A stretch of DNA of 64,000 nt from Hyphomicrobium sp. ghe19 (lineage in GTDB: Bacteria; Pseudomonadota; Alphaproteobacteria; Rhizobiales; Hyphomicrobiaceae). Shown piece by piece: positions 60,670 through 64,000 of this stretch (its first letter is position 1; the number at the start of each line of letters is the position of its first letter). Where the stretch lies: assembly GCF_902712875.1 (NCBI RefSeq), contig NZ_LR743509.1, positions 1,178,001 to 1,242,000 of the forward strand, given 5' to 3'. The notes below the pieces were generated by a model. That model did not search any database. It saw nothing but the letters and a program-made list of their open reading frames with translations, and was not told the origin of the DNA. Position numbers and translations under genes: made by a program.

Positions 60670-61644
60670 CTATTCGAGCAAGCGGCGTGCTGCCTTGTCC
60701 GGCGTCATCGTGCCCGAGAGAACGGCATCCGCGAGCGGATCGAGGCCTTCCTTGCCACCGGACTTGATGCGTGCGGCGACGATGTCGGCGGCCGCGCGGG
60801 CGATCAAATAGCGAGCCCTGCGACGCCTTCTCTTGATTGCGCCATCGGCTGCGACGCGCGTGCCGAGTTCGTCGAACGCTTCGACGAGTGCGGGAACGCC
60901 ATCGCCGCTCAACGCGCTCGTCTTCAGCACGGGGACTTTTTCAGCTGCCATCGCGCGGATGGACAGCGCGCCGACAAGTTGCTGCATCGTTTGTTCAGCG
61001 CCGGGGCGATCGGCTTTGTTGACGACGATGATGTCGGCGATTTCCAAAAGGCCGGACTTCATCGCCTGAATGTCATCACCCATTCCAGGCGCGGCGATGA
61101 CGACGCGAATATCGGCAACTTCCGCGACGTCGACTTCGTTCTGTCCGGTGCCGACGGTTTCCAGCAGCACGATATCGAAGCCCGCGCCGTCGAGTGCGTC
61201 GATGATGCGGACGGCTGCGGGTGACAAGCCGCCGAGATAACCGCGCGACGCGAGTGAGCGTACGAAGACGCCGTCGTCATCCAATGCCGCCGTCATGCGG
61301 ATGCGATCGCCGAGTATGGCGCCGCCCGAGATCGGGCTCGACGGATCGACGGCGATGACGCCGACGGTCCGTCCGTGCTGTCTCAGATGCGCGATGACGG
61401 CGTTGACGAGCGTCGATTTTCCGGCGCCCGGCGGGCCTGTAAAGCCGACGACGAGCGCATGTCCGAGATGGGGCTGCAGTGCCTGAAGCAGGCCGGGCGC
61501 GGCTTCAGACAGCCGCTCGAGCTCGGTGATCACCGTTGCGATGGCGCGGCGTTCGCCCGCGCGCATGCGGTCAACATAGCTCGCGATGTCGGCGGCTGGG
61601 ATGCGGGCAACTGGCGGGAGCGGATCTGCGGTCGTTTTGGCCAT
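60670..61644 (-). CDS. meaB: Methylmalonyl-CoA mutase-associated GTPase MeaB
   Basis: A 324-residue G3E-family GTPase: Walker A GPPGAGKS (70-77), VIAVDPSSPISGGAILGDRIRM (metal and switch region), VLLETVGTGQNE and the base-specificity motif NKAD. MeaB gates B12 loading of, and protects, methylmalonyl-CoA (or ethylmalonyl-CoA) mutase, an enzyme of the ethylmalonyl-CoA pathway used for glyoxylate regeneration in serine-cycle methylotrophs. No mutase gene is nearby. The start is placed at ATG 61644 (AKTTADPLPP); an upstream start at 61722 would add 26 unlikely residues. It is divergent from the acyltransferase gene. Confidence 0.92.
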   Translation of the reverse strand: MAKTTADPLPPVARIPAADIASYVDRMRAGERRAIATVITELERLSEAAPGLLQALQPHLGHALVVGFTGPPGAGKSTLVNAVIAHLRQHGRTVGVIAVDPSSPISGGAILGDRIRMTAALDDDGVFVRSLASRGYLGGLSPAAVRIIDALDGAGFDIVLLETVGTGQNEVDVAEVADIRVVIAAPGMGDDIQAMKSGLLEIADIIVVNKADRPGAEQTMQQLVGALSIRAMAAEKVPVLKTSALSGDGVPALVEAFDELGTRVAADGAIKRRRRRARYLIARAAADIVAARIKSGGKEGLDPLADAVLSGTMTPDKAARRLLE

Positions 61645-61754
61645 ACGCGCTGATAGAAGGGAAGCGGCTCCGGCGCAACAGGGCAGTCGGAGTGCATCGC
61701 TTCCCGCTATCCACACAAGCAAGCCGTTTTCGAGCTGTTCCCATCCGGAACTCT

Positions 61755-63803
61755 ATGCAAACGTCTAATCGGGGAAGTTGGGGAAGGGTCAAGGTGTTGG
61801 ACAAGGGCCGAGGGATTTTTCAGTCCGCGCTGTTATCTACCAAAGCGCATCGCGCCGACATCGATGGTCTGCGCGCCGTGGCGGTTCTAGGCGTGCTGGG
61901 CTATCACTTCGGGCTTGGCGTTCCAGGCGGATACGGCGGCGTCGATGTCTTCTTCGTGATATCCGGCTTTCTCATCGCTGGAATAATAAAGAACGACCTC
62001 GAGGCTGAAACCTTCTCGCTTGTCAATTTCTACGTGCGGCGCATCCGCAGAATATTGCCGGCTCTCGTTGTCTGCCTTTCGGTGACGACGATCGCGGCCT
62101 TGCTCATTCTTTTTCCGCTAGACTTCAAGAATTATGGCCGCAGTCTGCTCGCAGCCGTTCTTTCCGTATCGAATTTTTATTTCCAGAGCCGCAACGGCTA
62201 TTTCGACGGCGCGGCGACTGAAAAGCCGCTTCTCCACACATGGTCGCTTGGTGTCGAGGAGCAGTTCTATATCGTGTTTCCGCTGACGCTCCTCCTGCTC
62301 TTTAAGTTCGCAAGAAAATGCCTGTTGCCGCTGTTGTTGGCGGTTGTGGTGCTTTCACTCGCGTACAGCGGCTTCAGTGGTATGCGCGCACGTGAACCCG
62401 CCTTTTTCTCGACCTTCGGTCGGGCTTGGGAGTTAGGGATTGGGACGTTGCTTGCTTTTGCTGCTCTGCCGCCGCCGTCGCGCCGCTGGGCAATCGAGGC
62501 CGAAGCGGGAACGGGCGTGTTGCTAATTGCCTTCAGCTATTTCTTTTACGATGATGATACGCTGTTTCCCGGACTGGCAGCAGTGCCGCTCTGTTTGGGG
62601 GCTGCTCTTATCATTCATTCCGGCATGACGCCCCAAAAGTCGTTCGTGGCGCGGCTGCTCTCGTCGTCTCCGATGATTGGGATTGGGCTGATTTCCTATT
62701 CCATCTATCTCTTGCACTGGCCATTGCTGGTGCTCTGTCAATATCGTTTTCCGGATGTCTTCGCAGCCGGAGCACCGCACGCGACGGACGCGCGTATAGG
62801 CCTTGCCCTAGCGAGCGTCTGTCTCGGGGCCTTGTCTTGGCGTTTTATCGAGGAGCCCTTCCGGCGCTCCGGCGTTATTTCGACAAAAACGGTTTTCGGC
62901 GCTGGAGCCACCGCTGTCCTAACGCTCGTTGGGGCATCTGCCGTCATCATCGTTCGTCCGCACTGGCTGCAAAGCTGGCCGGCTGCGATCGAAGCGATGC
63001 AGTTCAGGAGAACGGTTTCGGGGCGGGTGCTTGGATTGAAGCGCCAGCCAGGGTGGACGCACGATACCTATCTCATCGGCAACGATGGCAGCACGCCCGA
63101 CACAGTCTTGTGGGGTGACAGTTTCGCCCAGGCGCTCGTCCCGGGCTTTATCACCTTTTATAGCAAGACTGGCCAAGGCGCAGTCATAGCGGCGGCCCCG
63201 GGATGCCCTCCGCTGCTTGGAGTCACGTTCTACCGGCGCTTGGCGAACGAGAAGTGCCGGCCTCACAACGATGCTATTTTCAAAGCCATCAGTGAGCCTG
63301 GTATTCGGCGTGTCATTCTTATGGCGCGATGGTCGGCATTCGTGAACAGCACGGTGCGCGATGGCAGCGGAAATCCCGTCGTGCACGGGAAGAGCGTGCG
63401 CGCGGATGGCTCAGTTTTCGCCGGCGTACTTGAACAGGTCGTGAGCCGCCTCGTCGCGCAAAACAAAGAAGTCGTCCTGGTGGGGCCGATTCCGAGCCAG
63501 AAATTCTCTGTTGGCCCAGCTATGGCACGCCATATCGCGTGGGACCTGCCTCTACCTCCGGAACTGACGTTGCGGGAGTTTGCCGAGGATGAGCGTCTCG
63601 TTCTTCCCTTGCTGGCACAGCTAGCGACAATCCCTCACGTCCGTGTCATCTATCCGCACCTCAGCCTGTGCGATCCGTACGCTTGCCATTACAGCATCAA
63701 TGGCAAAGCCATGTATTCGGATGACGGTCATCTTTCGCCAGACGGAGTGGAGGCGCTCTCAAGTATGTTCGACGAGCTTTTCCACGACGCGGCGAAGTCT
63801 TAG
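61755..63803 (+). CDS. OafA-type acyltransferase with C-terminal SGNH domain
   Basis: A 682-residue protein. The N-terminal acyltransferase-3 domain (about 30-370, some ten membrane helices) starts with HRADIDGLRAVAVLGVLGYHFG, where the His and Asp are catalytic, and has RRIRRILPAL and HTWSLGVEEQFYIVFP. The periplasmic C-terminal SGNH domain has the catalytic Ser in LWGDSFAQ and the Asp-His pair in SDDGHLSPDG. Such proteins O-acetylate lipopolysaccharide, peptidoglycan or exopolysaccharide. The start is either ATG 61755 or GTG 61794 (better AGGG site). No polysaccharide operon is adjacent. Confidence 0.9.
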   Translation: MQTSNRGSWGRVKVLDKGRGIFQSALLSTKAHRADIDGLRAVAVLGVLGYHFGLGVPGGYGGVDVFFVISGFLIAGIIKNDLEAETFSLVNFYVRRIRRILPALVVCLSVTTIAALLILFPLDFKNYGRSLLAAVLSVSNFYFQSRNGYFDGAATEKPLLHTWSLGVEEQFYIVFPLTLLLLFKFARKCLLPLLLAVVVLSLAYSGFSGMRAREPAFFSTFGRAWELGIGTLLAFAALPPPSRRWAIEAEAGTGVLLIAFSYFFYDDDTLFPGLAAVPLCLGAALIIHSGMTPQKSFVARLLSSSPMIGIGLISYSIYLLHWPLLVLCQYRFPDVFAAGAPHATDARIGLALASVCLGALSWRFIEEPFRRSGVISTKTVFGAGATAVLTLVGASAVIIVRPHWLQSWPAAIEAMQFRRTVSGRVLGLKRQPGWTHDTYLIGNDGSTPDTVLWGDSFAQALVPGFITFYSKTGQGAVIAAAPGCPPLLGVTFYRRLANEKCRPHNDAIFKAISEPGIRRVILMARWSAFVNSTVRDGSGNPVVHGKSVRADGSVFAGVLEQVVSRLVAQNKEVVLVGPIPSQKFSVGPAMARHIAWDLPLPPELTLREFAEDERLVLPLLAQLATIPHVRVIYPHLSLCDPYACHYSINGKAMYSDDGHLSPDGVEALSSMFDELFHDAAKS

Positions 63804-63819
63804 CCGTCCCTTTGTTTCG

Positions 63820-64000
63820 TCAGAATTTTTTCAGCACGTTTTCCTCGGTTGCAGGTTTTTGCGGCTTCGCGGCTTTGAGGATCGCGGGGAGGATGTCTTC
63901 GGCCTTATCGACAACGGTAAAGCGCACGTCGAGACCGTCGCGTATGAAGGTCTCCTGCTTCATGTGATCGAGAAGCTTCAGGAACTGATTCCAGAACCCG
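63820..64000 (-). CDS. LOG-family (TIGR00730-type) Rossmann protein, C-terminal part
   Basis: The minus strand is open from the right edge to a stop at 63820, giving 59 residues: GFWNQFLKLLDHMKQETFIRD, then FTVVDKAEDILPAILKAA and a lysine/proline-rich tail. This resembles the end of LOG-family proteins (cytokinin-activating phosphoribohydrolase or AMP/nucleotide nucleosidase-like), where GFYD-LL--LDHM--EGF-R is typical. The catalytic region lies outside the window, so the assignment is provisional. Confidence 0.55.
   Translation of the reverse strand, partial: GFWNQFLKLLDHMKQETFIRDGLDVRFTVVDKAEDILPAILKAAKPQKPATEENVLKKF

Overview
The window looks like a chromosomal segment of a methylotrophic alphaproteobacterium, most likely Hyphomicrobium or a close relative in Hyphomicrobiales. 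The evidence is a high-GC genome with alphaproteobacterial signature genes (CckA, the F1-ATPase zeta inhibitor DUF1476, a degenerate-zinc DksA, FliO-like), together with a pqqA gene, a formaldehyde-activating-enzyme homologue and the methylmalonyl-CoA mutase chaperone MeaB. I see no phage, integrase, transposase, rRNA, tRNA or CRISPR array. The genus is an inference from gene content only.

Layout. 1-7.1 kb: the N-terminal half of a MASE1 membrane sensor that runs off the left edge, a small secreted protein, an AraJ-type MFS transporter, and an emrB-emrA efflux operon divergent from a TetR repressor, with three TGAACC-type palindromes between them. 7.1-16 kb: asparagine synthetase, an alanine/lysine-rich coiled-coil lipoprotein, an orphan MoxR-like ATPase, DksA with a long basic tail, a FliO-like protein, the cell-cycle kinase CckA and a GNAT acetyltransferase. 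16-30 kb: a Fae homologue, recA, alaS, a methyltransferase, an RTX-like repeat protein, an NTF2-like protein with a general-stress promoter, NADP isocitrate dehydrogenase, a TrmJ-like RNA methyltransferase with an extra N-terminal domain, and rpsD. 30-40 kb: an MHS-type transporter, a glutathione transferase, a duplicated PqiA protein, a DmpA-type aminopeptidase, the grxD/bolA pair, a stand-alone pqqA with its own terminator, and several small secreted proteins.

40-56 kb carries purine biosynthesis: purL, purQ, purS and purC in one orientation, with purB further along. Short accessory genes are interspersed: a secreted protein sits 3 bp after purS, and a DUF305 gene lies near a decayed second copy. 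A four-gene operon (two PAP2 phosphatases, a DPM1/GtrA-type transferase, a GT39 transferase) follows purB and looks like an envelope lipid or lipid A modification unit. 56-64 kb: a double-CDGSH protein, an amino acid permease, CorA, MeaB, an OafA-type acyltransferase with an SGNH domain, and the C-terminus of a LOG-family protein.

Intergenic DNA is rich in short palindromes with cores such as ATCCTCGGG/CCCGAGGAT and ATCCCGGC/GCCGGGAT, plus a second family at two loci. Most genes are ordinary housekeeping. The items most worth a second look are the Fae homologue lacking the expected histidine, the solitary pqqA, the extra domain on the TrmJ homologue, the 17-residue RTX-like repeats, the tiny secreted-peptide gene with a structured leader at 44.7-45.0 kb, and the envelope operon. 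I do not see a clear-cut new multi-gene defence or metabolic system.
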